Assembly (NCBI RefSeq): GCF_014698845.1
Contig: NZ_JACJTV010000010.1
Span: forward strand, 62,001-126,000
Origin: Coleofasciculus sp. FACHB-1120
Lineage (GTDB): Bacteria; Cyanobacteriota; Cyanobacteriia; Cyanobacteriales; FACHB-T130
Reading direction: 5' to 3'
DNA length: 64,000 nt
The translations under genes and the position numbers were made by a program. Position 1 is the stretch's first letter; every line of letters begins with the position of its first letter. The notes under the pieces were generated by a model, which ran no database searches, was not told where the DNA came from, and was given only the letters and a program-made list of their open reading frames with translations. Positions 20,261 through 29,265 of the stretch are shown here, in pieces.

Positions 20261-21256
20261 ATGGTTGGACCCAGCCCCGATACAGATTTTCGGATTACGT
20301 TCTTTAACGACACTCCTGTAGTCCAGCTACCTCCTCGCCTTACTGTTCTTGAGGCGGTGGCTTTTAAGAAAAGCTGTCAGCAATTCCTACAAGAGAATGC
20401 CACCCAGCAATTAGTTTTTGATTTGAGTCAGACCAAATTTATCGATAGCAGTGGCATCGGTGCGCTGGTCAGCAATGTAAAGCTAGCGCGGGAAAAAAAA
20501 GTAGAATTAGTACTCCGGGGTGTCCATCCTCAAGTGATGGCAGTGTTATCGATGACGGGACTGGATCAGGTTTTGACGATCGAGCCACCAAGCCAAAGCG
20601 CAACGACAACCCCTGTCAAAAAATCAGAAAATCAGCTACCGGCGACTCATCCTTCCGTGCGCTCGTGGATTAAACGTGGCATTGACGTAGTGGGAGCGCT
20701 GGTAGGTTTAGCGATTACAGCAATTTTGTTTACTCCCATTGTCATTGCCATTAAGCTCGACAATCCGGGACCGATTTTTTTCAGTCAAATCCGTTGCGGT
20801 TGGATGGGAAGACGGTTTCAGGTATGGAAATTCCGTTCGATGTGCGTAGATGCGGAAGCCCTGAAAGACAAAATCGAGAATCAAGCCACAGGTGCCTTTT
20901 TTAAAAATGAAAACGATCCGCGAGTAACACGGGTGGGTCGAGTTTTACGGAAGACGAGTCTAGATGAACTGCCGCAGTTTTGGAATGTCTTGAAAGGGGA
21001 GATGAGTTTAGTCGGTACTAGACCTCCGACACCCGATGAAGTGGAACGCTACGAAGTTCCGGAATGGCAGCGTTTAGATGTCAAACCGGGAATGACAGGT
21101 GAGTGGCAGGTAAATGGGCGATCGCAGGTACGCAATTTTGAAGATGTGATTCGCTTAGATTTGCGCTACCAAGAGAACTGGAGCCTGATTTACGATCTCA
21201 AGTTAATTGTTAAAACAATCCTAGTTTTATTTCGCAAAAACAGTGGTGCTTATTAG
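20261..21256 (+). CDS. STAS domain fused to bacterial sugar transferase
   Basis: 331 aa with two domains. Residues ~10-105 are a STAS (anti-sigma-factor antagonist) domain with [20 protein letters not shown]; Ser63/Ser64 in DSSG is the expected phosphorylation site. Residues ~128-331 are an undecaprenyl-phosphate sugar phosphotransferase of the WcaJ/PssY type: [19 protein letters not shown] (membrane anchor), [36 protein letters not shown] and [14 protein letters not shown]. It would start lipid-linked polysaccharide synthesis at the inner membrane. The next gene encodes an RsbW-like kinase, a natural partner for the STAS domain, so activity is probably set by partner switching. Confidence 0.92.
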   Translation: MVGPSPDTDFRITFFNDTPVVQLPPRLTVLEAVAFKKSCQQFLQENATQQLVFDLSQTKFIDSSGIGALVSNVKLAREKKVELVLRGVHPQVMAVLSMTGLDQVLTIEPPSQSATTTPVKKSENQLPATHPSVRSWIKRGIDVVGALVGLAITAILFTPIVIAIKLDNPGPIFFSQIRCGWMGRRFQVWKFRSMCVDAEALKDKIENQATGAFFKNENDPRVTRVGRVLRKTSLDELPQFWNVLKGEMSLVGTRPPTPDEVERYEVPEWQRLDVKPGMTGEWQVNGRSQVRNFEDVIRLDLRYQENWSLIYDLKLIVKTILVLFRKNSGAY

Positions 21257-21278
21257 GAAACCTCAATTACTTCTGTTA

Positions 21279-21728
21279 ATGACAAAGGAAAAACCAATAG
21301 CACAATCTCGCCTTCAGGTGGAGACGGATTTAAATGCTTTAACAGAAGTTTTGCAATGGTTTGAGCAACTTACTCTACCTCTACTGCCCTATGAAATATG
21401 GTGGCAATCTCAGGTTGCCTTGACCGAAGGATTTACGAACGTCATTCGCCACGCTCATTTTTCATTAAAACCAACCACCCCAATTCAGATTGAGGTGAAA
21501 GTTTATAGTAACTATCTGGAAATGCGGATTTGGGATTATGGAAAACCCTTTAATTTGCAATCAAAGCTGCAATCAAAGCTGCAATTGGTGGGTCAAAAGG
21601 ATTTTGACCCGCTGGAGAATGAAGGCGGGCGGGGTTTAATATTTATGCAACAATTCACTGATGAACTCGATTACACGCGAATGCCTGACGAACGGAATTG
21701 CTTGTTGATGCGAAGAAGAATTCGCTAA
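21279..21728 (+). CDS. Anti-sigma-factor-type serine kinase (RsbW/SpoIIAB-like ATPase)
   Basis: 149 aa from ATG 21279; GTG 21243, overlapping the previous stop, is an alternative. GHKL-fold signatures: QVALTEGFTNVIRHAHF (N-box, with the catalytic Glu and Mg-binding Asn), MRIWDYGKPFN (G1) and ENEGGRGLIFMQQFTDELDY (G2). Such kinases phosphorylate STAS proteins and bind partners. Tight coupling to the STAS-sugar transferase gene suggests that it phosphorylates that STAS domain. Confidence 0.88.
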   Translation: MTKEKPIAQSRLQVETDLNALTEVLQWFEQLTLPLLPYEIWWQSQVALTEGFTNVIRHAHFSLKPTTPIQIEVKVYSNYLEMRIWDYGKPFNLQSKLQSKLQLVGQKDFDPLENEGGRGLIFMQQFTDELDYTRMPDERNCLLMRRRIR

Positions 21729-21944
21729 AACAGAAGAGGATTCGCTTTCTCATAGAGGTGCTGCCGTCTCGCACAACCGAGAGAAAATCTCATTTACAAG
21801 AGCGATCGCTCTGATAGACCGAGAAATAGACCGAGAAAAGGTCTGATTCTTCCTCAAAGACGATGCACGATTGTACCAACATATAGCTACCCCCGATTAG
21901 ACTAGGTAGAAGCTTAGCGCTAAACATTTGGTAAGACCTAGATC

Positions 21945-23174
21945 ATGCGGATATTGATTTACTCCTACAACTACCATCCCGAACCAATCGGCATTGCCCC
22001 CTTGATGACCGAACTAGCGGAAGGTTTGGTAGCACAAGGTCATCAAGTTCGAGTTGTCACTGCCATGCCAAACTATCCGCAACGGCGCATCTACGACGAA
22101 TATAAGGGGAAATTGTACCTAACAGAACTAATAAATGGCGTAGCCATTCAGCGCAATTACGTCAGGATTCGCCCGAAACCGGGTTTGATAGATCGAATTC
22201 TATTAGATGCCAGCTTTGTACTGATCAGCTTAGTCCATGCCCTCAAGGGCAGACGACCAGACGTGATTTTGTTAACCGTACCGCCCCTGCCAGTTTCCGT
22301 TCCAGCCGCGCTACTGGGATGGTTACACCGCTGTCCGGTGGTGTTGAACCTCCAGGATATTTTGCCGGAAGCCGCAGTTCATACGGGGTTGCTCACCAAC
22401 AAACGGATAATTGCCATCTTTGAAAAGCTAGAAAAATTTGCCTACCGAACCGCAACAAAGATTAGCGTCATTGCCGATGGATTTATTGATAATTTAGTTG
22501 GCAAAGGAGTCCCGGAAAGCAAAATTGCGTTAATTCCCAACTGGGTCGATGTTAAATTTATTCAACCTTTGCCCAAAGAAAATAATTATTTTCGAGCCGC
22601 TCACCAACTTGACGGCAAATTTGTGGTTCTCTATTCCGGTAATATCGGTCGCACCCAACCCTTAAAGACCTTGATCGATGCGGCAGCTCGCCTGCGACAT
22701 ATTCCAGACATTGCTGTGGTGATTGTGGGAGAAAAAGAAGCCATAGAGGACTTGGAGTTATATAGTCAAAAAGTGAATGCGCCAAACGTGTTGCTACAGG
22801 GATTTCAAGACCGCAAAAAATTGCCGGAACTGCTGGCAGCGGCGGATGTAGGCTTGGTGATGCAAAAGGAAAACGTGATTTCCTTTAATATGCCTTCTAA
22901 AATTCAGGTGCTGCTAGCCAGCGGTCGGGCAATTTTGGCTTCTGTTCCTGCTAGTGGTACAGCAGCTAAAGCAGTGCAGCATAGCGGCGGCGGTGTCGTC
23001 GTTCCCCCAGAAGATCCTGAGGCTCTGGCGGCAGCAATTTTAGACTTATATCAAAATCCTGACAAAGCGGAAACCCTGGGTCAGCAAGGTAGAAAATATG
23101 CCATCGAAAACTACTCCTTCGAGCACGCCTTGGAGCAGTATGAGAAGCTGTTTGATGAGGTTAGGCTTCATTGA
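21945..23174 (+). CDS. WcaI-family glycosyltransferase (GT4)
   Basis: 409-aa GT-B glycosyltransferase, likely cytosolic and membrane-associated, in exopolysaccharide assembly. N-terminal ILIYSYNYHPEPIGIAPLMT, TAMPNYPQRRIYDEYKG and VLNLQDILPEAAVHTGLL match the WcaI family. The C-terminal nucleotide-sugar domain has VVLYSGNIGRTQPLKTLIDA and FNMPSKIQVLLASGRAILAS. It lies downstream of the STAS-sugar transferase and RsbW-like genes, and I place it in the same exopolysaccharide module. Sugar specificity unknown. Confidence 0.9.
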   Translation: MRILIYSYNYHPEPIGIAPLMTELAEGLVAQGHQVRVVTAMPNYPQRRIYDEYKGKLYLTELINGVAIQRNYVRIRPKPGLIDRILLDASFVLISLVHALKGRRPDVILLTVPPLPVSVPAALLGWLHRCPVVLNLQDILPEAAVHTGLLTNKRIIAIFEKLEKFAYRTATKISVIADGFIDNLVGKGVPESKIALIPNWVDVKFIQPLPKENNYFRAAHQLDGKFVVLYSGNIGRTQPLKTLIDAAARLRHIPDIAVVIVGEKEAIEDLELYSQKVNAPNVLLQGFQDRKKLPELLAAADVGLVMQKENVISFNMPSKIQVLLASGRAILASVPASGTAAKAVQHSGGGVVVPPEDPEALAAAILDLYQNPDKAETLGQQGRKYAIENYSFEHALEQYEKLFDEVRLH

Positions 23175-23319
23175 TCTAGAATGAAAGCAAAATGGTTATC
23201 GGTTTGAAGTGGCGATCACGCAATGCCTAGCCTTTATATCCTGGGAACAAGCGATCGCCCAAACCCCAAGGCTTTGTCCTTAGCCTCTGTCCCGATAGCC
23301 TTATGGAGTTCCTCGCCCA

Positions 23320-23925
23320 ATGCGCGAACAGGTCTTAGCCTGGTTAGCAGATCGTGTCCCTGCCGCTCGAATCAAACATATTCTAGGCGTCGAGCAGATG
23401 TCTATTGATCTAGCGCTGCATTATCAACTTGATGTGAAAAAAGCAGCGACAGCGGGGTTGATGCACGATCTCGCAAAATACTTTAAGCCTTCAGTGCTGT
23501 TACAAATGGCACGAGAAGAAGGATTGAAATTAGACCCGGTGGATGAAGAAAATCCGCATCTGTTGCACGCAGATGTCAGTGCAATTGTTGCCAGAGACCA
23601 ATTTGGAATATTTGATGAAGAAATTTTGCAGGCAATCCAGGATCACACCTTAGGCAGACCAGGAATGAGTGGATTGAGTTGTATCGTGTTTTTGGCTGAT
23701 ACTCTGGAGCCAGGAAGAGGCAATACTCCTGAGTTAGAAGCTCTAAGACAAGTTGCTTGGCAAAATCTCTACAAAGCTGTTTGGTTAACTTGCGATTATT
23801 CCCTGAAATATCTCCTCGAAACTCGTTGCTTAATCCACCCTCGAACGATCCGTAGCCGTAATTGGGCACTTCAAATCGCTAGCCAAAAGCAGCAATCCGA
23901 AGCAGAAAGGATGAAGGATAAATGA
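23320..23925 (+). CDS. yqeK: HD-domain symmetrical diadenosine tetraphosphatase YqeK
   Basis: 201 aa, cytosolic. HD phosphohydrolase motifs: H in RIKHILGVEQM, GLMHDLAKYFKP (HD pair), LLHADVSAIVAR and IQDHTLGRPGMSGLSCIVFL with ADTLEPGR. The YqeK family hydrolyses Ap4A to ADP. In bacteria it often precedes rsfS, as here (24076). Its usual upstream partner nadD is absent; the 23175-23319 spacer shows no intact gene. Confidence 0.9.
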   Translation: MREQVLAWLADRVPAARIKHILGVEQMSIDLALHYQLDVKKAATAGLMHDLAKYFKPSVLLQMAREEGLKLDPVDEENPHLLHADVSAIVARDQFGIFDEEILQAIQDHTLGRPGMSGLSCIVFLADTLEPGRGNTPELEALRQVAWQNLYKAVWLTCDYSLKYLLETRCLIHPRTIRSRNWALQIASQKQQSEAERMKDK

Positions 23926-24075
23926 AATGAAAAATTAAAAAAAGCCATAAAAAGCTGAGGGTCGAAACTTCAAAAATTAAAATATAAACTTCAGCATCTC
24001 CCTCGGACAGTGCTGTGAGTTGAACCAATTTTGAAGGAATTCATAGGTGTTTTTGAACAAGGAAATCAGGATTTA

Positions 24076-24537
24076 ATGTCAGAACAGTTCAAGATACAGT
24101 CCTCCTCTGTTGGGAGCGAAGCATTTAACTCTAACGAAACCGACGCGAATGCTTCTGCTCGACTGGCTGTCAATGCAGATAACCAAGAAGCAAGTAAAGA
24201 GCTGGCTTTGACCGCTGCCAGAGCCGCTGACGATCGCAAAGCATCTGACATTGTATTGCTCCAGGTAGGAGAGGTATCCTATCTCGCGGATTACTTTGCG
24301 ATCGCAACCGGCTTCTCCAGAGTCCAGGTGAGAGCGATCGCCCAATCAATTGAACAGCAAGTGGAAACGAAGTGGCAACGCCTGCCTCTGCGCGTGGAAG
24401 GAAAGGCAGAAGGCAGCTGGGTCTTGTTGGATTATGGGGATGTGATTATTCACATCTTGTTGCCTCCAGAGCGGGAATTTTATAATCTGGAAGCATTCTG
24501 GGGTCATGCTGAAAAAATCGATTTCTCAGCATTGTGA
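24076..24537 (+). CDS. rsfS: Ribosomal silencing factor RsfS
   Basis: Binds ribosomal protein uL14 and blocks subunit joining when nutrients are low. 153 aa from ATG 24076. A low-complexity Ser/Ala/Asn N-terminal extension (1-45) precedes the RsfS domain: DDRKASDIVLLQVGEVSYLA, DYFAIATGFSRVQVRAIAQS, GSWVLLDYGDVIIHIL and EREFYNLEAFWGHAEKI. An upstream TTG at 24031 would extend it without family support. Follows yqeK; the next gene begins at or just after its stop. Confidence 0.94.
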   Translation: MSEQFKIQSSSVGSEAFNSNETDANASARLAVNADNQEASKELALTAARAADDRKASDIVLLQVGEVSYLADYFAIATGFSRVQVRAIAQSIEQQVETKWQRLPLRVEGKAEGSWVLLDYGDVIIHILLPPEREFYNLEAFWGHAEKIDFSAL

Positions 24538-24557
24538 GCCGATGGAAGAGTAAAAAT

Positions 24558-25058
24558 ATGATGGAAACTCCAGTTTCAGTTTGCCCAGTTCCCACTGAAC
24601 AACAACCGCTCAATGAGTACCAGGAGTTGAAGGATTCCTGGTCTTTTCGCTGGGTGACGCTGGAACTGGGAGGATACATCAGAAAGCTGGCTTGGATTTG
24701 GGGTCTCGGCTGGTTCATCGCCGGTCCGATGGCAGCAGCAAGCTTTGCGCCAGGAAAGTATCCGAGCAAGTTTATCCTCATGGGTGCAGCAGGAGCGAGC
24801 CTGGGACTGGTATTGGCACTGGTGCGGCTGTACTTGGGTTGGTCTTACGTGCGATCGCGCTTAGAGAATCAACAAGTATTTTATGAAGAATCCGGTTGGT
24901 ACGACGGTCAGTGCTGGACAAAGCCAGAAGAAATTTTGACCCGCGATCGCTTGATCGTCACTTACCAAGTTCAACCAATCCTTCAGCGGTTACAGCGAAC
25001 CTTTGTCTTGCTTGCCTTATTTTTCTTTGCAGGTAGTCTAACTTGGTATTTCCTGTAA
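24558..25058 (+). CDS. CGLD27 family membrane protein
   Basis: 166 aa from ATG 24558; a GTG at 24534 would overlap the rsfS stop. The conserved core is CPVPTEQQPLNEYQELKDSW, with two hydrophobic hairpins (IWGLGWFIAGPMAAASF and FILMGAAGASLGLVLALVRL), YLGWSYVRSRLENQQVFYEE, SGWYDGQCWTKPEEILTRDR and a final helix. CGLD27 proteins are conserved in cyanobacteria and chloroplasts and have been linked to photosynthetic function and iron/ROS stress; the molecular role is not known. Probably in one operon with yqeK-rsfS. Confidence 0.85.
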   Translation: MMETPVSVCPVPTEQQPLNEYQELKDSWSFRWVTLELGGYIRKLAWIWGLGWFIAGPMAAASFAPGKYPSKFILMGAAGASLGLVLALVRLYLGWSYVRSRLENQQVFYEESGWYDGQCWTKPEEILTRDRLIVTYQVQPILQRLQRTFVLLALFFFAGSLTWYFL

Positions 25059-25191
25059 TGAGTCATTAGGCATTAGGTCATTGAGCCAGAGGTAGAGGAT
25101 AGTAAGGAAAGGCTTCACAGTCTACCGACGACCTCAGAACAAGCGATCGCAAGCTACTGAACAACTAACAAAAAGTGATAAAGTCTTACCC

Positions 25192-26145
25192 ATGACAAGG
25201 GGAAAAAGAAATCAATCCGCAGAACTGGAAGTTCGGTTGCTGCGCGAAGGCATTATTGAATCAACGCATCGCGCCCAAGCAGTCGTCTGTGACAACCGAG
25301 GGCGCGTTCTATCCGTGGCAGGCAGTTCGGAAACTGCTGCTTTTGTTCGTTCCGCCCTCAAGCCATTTCAGGCGCTGGCAATTACGACTACCGGCACCCT
25401 GGAACGCTACAAGCTAACGGATCGAGACTTAGCGATTATCTGTAGCTCCCACAAAGGCACGACCGCCCAAGTCCGACAAGCTTTTAACGTTCTTTGGCGC
25501 TCGGATGTTGACCCATCAGCACTTCAGTGTCCAATTCCAGAAGGCAAACGGAGTCCCCTGGAATTTAACTGTTCCGGGAAACACGCTGGAATGCTTGCCG
25601 TTTGCCAAGCAAGGCATTGGCCCCTGAATACCTATTTGCAGCGGAACCACCCCGTTCAGCAGCTAATTTTAGGCAAAGTTGCCGAATTGCTGCGAATGCC
25701 CGCTGTCGAGTTCATCAGTGCCCACGATGATTGTGGCGCTCCTACCTACTTTATGCAGCTGGGGCAAATGGGTACGTTGTATGCCCAGCTTGCCTCTGGG
25801 AATAATTTGGATATGGAGCGCATCGTCCGCGCCATGACCCATCATCCGAATATGGTGGCAGGAGAAGGGTTATTTGATACAGAACTCATGCGTCTGACTG
25901 AAGGCGAAATCATCAGTAAAGGGGGGGCAGAAGGAATTCAGTGTATTGGTCGAGTTGGCGAAGGTATGGGACTGGCAATTAAGGTGGCGGATGGAGCTGG
26001 ACGGGCAAAGTGTGCCGTTGCTATTCATTTACTTAAGCAAATGGGTTGGATTAGTCCCACGGTGGCGGAAACCCTCTCGGAGAACTTTATGAGCTTGAGC
26101 AAATTCAAGCGCCTAGATGTCGTTGGGGAACTTTCAATGATGTAG
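25192..26145 (+). CDS. L-asparaginase II family protein (PF06089 type)
   Basis: 317 aa. It belongs to the Rhizobium-type thermolabile asparaginase family, not the EcAII or Ntn families. Signatures: VRSALKPFQALAITTTGTLE, IICSSHKGTTAQVRQAF, FNCSGKHAGMLAVC and SAHDDCGAPTYFMQL. It would release ammonia from asparagine in the cytosol. Stand-alone gene ahead of the initiator tRNA. Confidence 0.9.
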   Translation: MTRGKRNQSAELEVRLLREGIIESTHRAQAVVCDNRGRVLSVAGSSETAAFVRSALKPFQALAITTTGTLERYKLTDRDLAIICSSHKGTTAQVRQAFNVLWRSDVDPSALQCPIPEGKRSPLEFNCSGKHAGMLAVCQARHWPLNTYLQRNHPVQQLILGKVAELLRMPAVEFISAHDDCGAPTYFMQLGQMGTLYAQLASGNNLDMERIVRAMTHHPNMVAGEGLFDTELMRLTEGEIISKGGAEGIQCIGRVGEGMGLAIKVADGAGRAKCAVAIHLLKQMGWISPTVAETLSENFMSLSKFKRLDVVGELSMM

Positions 26146-26194
26146 TTGCCACATTCCTAAATTTGCGTTATAGTAAATAGGTTGGCAAAAACGA

Positions 26195-26271
<77 letters not shown>

Positions 26272-26288
26272 AATACAAAAGTAAACAA

Positions 26289-26316
26289 TCCCTGCAATCC
26301 CAAAAGGTTGCAGGGA
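26289..26316 (+). terminator. Terminator hairpin after tRNA-fMet
   Basis: Arms TCCCTGCAA (26289-26297) and TTGCAGGGA (26308-26316), 10-base loop, followed by TTTGTTG. It sits 18 bases after the tRNA. Confidence 0.75.
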
Positions 26317-26362
26317 TTTGTTGTAGGCTGGTTAGCAGCGATTGGGTTACATTTAAATATTT

Positions 26363-27847
26363 ATGGCTGTGAATTTGCGGCGTCCGATTTTAGTCGGGGG
26401 AATTGGTCTATCATTCTCGCTTTGGCTGTTGCAGAGTTTTCATGACTCAGCCGGGACAGTCGGTGAGTTTAGTGTAATTGGCGCGATCGCACTCGGCGCT
26501 GGCTTCTGGTTATTCCAGAAACAGACAGCCAAAGAGCTTCATCTGCCAGATGTCGGCCAGATGGACAGGGAAACGGTAGAAAAAGCGATCGCTCAAACCG
26601 AAGGTACGATTAGCCAGCTAGAGGCAGAGGCAGAAAAGCATCCGGCAAATGTCCCGCTAAGAGAACAACTCGCCAAAATTACGACTGAAATCGACCGTCA
26701 GGAGATGCATTTAGCAGTCACTGGCGGAAAGTCAGTCGGTAAATCTACCTTAATTCAAGTTTTAGAGTCCAACTGGGTTTCGCAACAGCCGCAAAAACTC
26801 GGCTTGCAGGAGACACCCGCGTTATTTACTGCAACTGACCAAACCCCACCCCCTTCCCTGAATCAAGAAGGGTTAGTGGAGAGGTCAGATTTAGTGCTAT
26901 TTGTCACGAATGGAGATTTGACCGATCCAGAATATCAAACCTTACAGCAACTAGCGGCATCTAAACAGCGTGCAGTGCTAGTTTTGAACAAACAAGATCG
27001 GTATTTACCTGAAGAACGCGCCACGGTGTTGCAGCAATTGCAGCAACGAATGCAAGGAACGCTGAAGGGAGAGGATGTTGTGGCGATCGCGGCTTCCCCC
27101 AGCGCCATCAAAGTGCGCCAGCATCAACCGGATGGATCGGTGCGGGAGTGGATGGAAACCCCAGCGCCTGAGATGAGTGCGATCGCGGGTCGGTTAAGCC
27201 AAATTTTAGCCCAAGAAAGTCAACAGCTCGTTTGGGCAACGGCTTGGAGGGCAGCTTATGCGCTGAAAGCCGAAGCGAAATCCGCCTTAAATGAAGTGAG
27301 ACGCGATCGCGCCCTTCCCGTTATCGAGCAATATCAGTGGATTGCTGCCGCCACCGCCTTTGCGAACCCTGTACCTGCCTTGGATTTGCTGGCAACTGCT
27401 GCCATTAATGGTCAGCTAGTCATGGATCTCGGTAATCTTTATCAGCAAAAATTCTCTGTTCAACAAGCGCAAGCGATCGCTGGGACAATGGGTAGCTTGA
27501 TGCTCAAGCTTGGTTTAGTCGAACTGACTACTCAAACCGTTGGTGGGGTTCTGAAGAGCAATGCCATCACATTCGTCGCCGGAGGAGCGGTTCAGGGCGT
27601 CAGTGCTGCCTATCTAACCCGCTTAGCTGGTTTAAGCTTGATTGAATATTTCCAAGCGCAGGAAGCCGCTACGACAGCCGAAGGGCGTCTCTTGAATCTC
27701 GATCAGTTGCGCGAAACCCTGCAAAAAGTGTTTCAGCAAAATCAACGAATTGCTTTCTTGCAAGGATTTGTCAAGCAAGCCGTCGGGCGTCTGGTGCCAG
27801 AATCACCCCAACCTGCGATCGCGGGTAACGAGATTCCTAGTTGTTAG
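26363..27847 (+). CDS. Membrane-associated GTPase with DUF697 domain
   Basis: 494 aa. Two N-terminal hydrophobic helices (IGLSFSLWLLQSF and IGAIALGAGFWLF), a coiled-coil segment with DRETVEKAIAQTEGTISQLE, then a G domain with P-loop TGGKSVGKST, NKQD (G4) and IAASPSA (G5-like). A C-terminal DUF697 region (~310-480) is rich in Ala/Gly helices. A G3 DxxG is not evident (DLVLFVTNGDL is nearby), so the domain is divergent. A paralogue lies at 55610-57112. The family is common in cyanobacteria and thought to work at membranes; function unproven. Confidence 0.85.
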   Translation: MAVNLRRPILVGGIGLSFSLWLLQSFHDSAGTVGEFSVIGAIALGAGFWLFQKQTAKELHLPDVGQMDRETVEKAIAQTEGTISQLEAEAEKHPANVPLREQLAKITTEIDRQEMHLAVTGGKSVGKSTLIQVLESNWVSQQPQKLGLQETPALFTATDQTPPPSLNQEGLVERSDLVLFVTNGDLTDPEYQTLQQLAASKQRAVLVLNKQDRYLPEERATVLQQLQQRMQGTLKGEDVVAIAASPSAIKVRQHQPDGSVREWMETPAPEMSAIAGRLSQILAQESQQLVWATAWRAAYALKAEAKSALNEVRRDRALPVIEQYQWIAAATAFANPVPALDLLATAAINGQLVMDLGNLYQQKFSVQQAQAIAGTMGSLMLKLGLVELTTQTVGGVLKSNAITFVAGGAVQGVSAAYLTRLAGLSLIEYFQAQEAATTAEGRLLNLDQLRETLQKVFQQNQRIAFLQGFVKQAVGRLVPESPQPAIAGNEIPSC

Positions 27848-28084
27848 CCCAGCAGTAGGGTGAGCATTGCTCACCCTACTATTAAAATGTTTTATTCATA
27901 ATCGAAATTTCTACTAGATCGAAGTCAAGTCATCATTTATAGTAATAGTCACTCACTTTCTTGAATTCCTTAATTTAGTGGGAACACCTGTCCCTTTGGA
28001 ATTTTGAAAGAAAGTTAAGGAAGCCGAATGTGTATGCTCACAATCGGGAAATTGAAAAACACCTGGGAAAACTTCTTTAAGCTT

Positions 28085-28999
28085 ATGAATAATTTTTTAC
28101 CCATTGCTTACTTTCAGAACAAATTTGTCCCTTTTAGTGAAGCCAAACTTTCGATTGCTACCCAGGCTTTGCACTATGGAACGGGGGCGATTGGTGGATT
28201 AAGGGGGATTCCTGACCCTCAAAATGATAAGCAAATTTTACTATTTAGGTTAGACCGTCATTGCCAAAGGTTAAGTGATAGTGCTAAGTATTTACACTAT
28301 GATTTACCCGCTTCCAACATTCGAGAAATTATCGTTGATTTAGTTAAAAAGAATCAACCAAACAAGTCTTTTTATATCAGACCTTTTGTATATACTTCAG
28401 GGTTAGGAATTGCCCCTAGACTCCATAATGTTGAGAAAGATTTTTTAGTTTACGGAATTGAGCTAGCAGATTATTTATCTCCCGAAGGAGTCAGCTGTCG
28501 AATTAGTTCTTGGTATCGACAAGAAGATCGCAGCTTGCCTCTGCGAGGCAAAATCAGCGCCGCATATATTACTTCTGCCTTAGCGAAAACTGAAGCGGTA
28601 GAGTCCGGTTTTGACGAGGCAATTATGATGAATTCTCAGGGGAAAATTTGCGAAGCCTCTGGGATGAATATATTTTTAGTGAGAAATGGGCAACTGATTA
28701 CCCCTGGATTTGAACAGGATATTCTAGAAGGAATTACCAGAGACAGTGTCCTAACAATTGCCAGAAATTTAGGAATTAAAACAATAGAAAGACCCGTTGA
28801 TAAATCAGAGCTTTTCATTGCTGACGAAGTTTTTCTGAGCGGGACTGCTGCCAAGGTTGCGCCAATCAAAAAAATTGAAAATTATCAACTACCAGAAAGC
28901 AAACCGATTACTGAGAAACTGCGAGAAAAACTCATCGCAATTACGGAAAATCGAGATCCCGATTATCAAGATTGGGTAGATGCGATCGCGCTTGAATAA
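28085..28999 (+). CDS. ilvE: Branched-chain amino acid aminotransferase
   Basis: PLP class IV aminotransferase of 304 aa for leucine, isoleucine and valine. Opens NNFLPIAYFQNKFVPFSEAK and ALHYGTGAIGGLRGIPDP. The catalytic lysine is in RGKISAAYITSALAKTEAVE, and GFDEAIMMNSQGKICEASGM, NIFLV and FLSGTAAKVAPIKKI match the family. I start at 28085, which fits the family; an in-frame ATG at 28028 has a better ribosome-binding site (AAGGAAG) and would add 19 residues. Terminator-like hairpin at 29198. Confidence 0.92.
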   Translation: MNNFLPIAYFQNKFVPFSEAKLSIATQALHYGTGAIGGLRGIPDPQNDKQILLFRLDRHCQRLSDSAKYLHYDLPASNIREIIVDLVKKNQPNKSFYIRPFVYTSGLGIAPRLHNVEKDFLVYGIELADYLSPEGVSCRISSWYRQEDRSLPLRGKISAAYITSALAKTEAVESGFDEAIMMNSQGKICEASGMNIFLVRNGQLITPGFEQDILEGITRDSVLTIARNLGIKTIERPVDKSELFIADEVFLSGTAAKVAPIKKIENYQLPESKPITEKLREKLIAITENRDPDYQDWVDAIALE

Positions 29000-29197
29000 G
29001 AGAATCCGTCAGACGGAGAGACAAGCGCGATCGCATCTCTAGAAACAAAACTGCCTTCCCAGGCTAAAAGAACCCCATCACTGGCGAGACTCGAAGGCGA
29101 TCGCAACATTGATATTTGATTGCCACGCCCGCGTCACATCCACGGCTTACGGTTTTATTTGTATCGATGAAATTCCTCAAATCCATAAAAGCAATGC

Positions 29198-29217
29198 TGC
29201 CCTCTCACAAGAGGGCA
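29198..29217. terminator. Terminator hairpin between ilvE and hydrolase
   Basis: Arms TGCCCTC and GAGGGCA around TCACAA, followed on the + strand by TTTTTGTTG. It can end transcripts from ilvE and sits in the convergent spacer. Confidence 0.75.
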
Positions 29218-29265
29218 TTTTTGTTGGTAGAGGCGATCCGCTCATAACCCAACTCTTGATAAACG

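Noticed and set aside
23223-23319. Possible nadD remnant before yqeK
   Set aside because: Only a few residues of a nucleotidyltransferase-like LGTS text; too short and in a different frame to claim.
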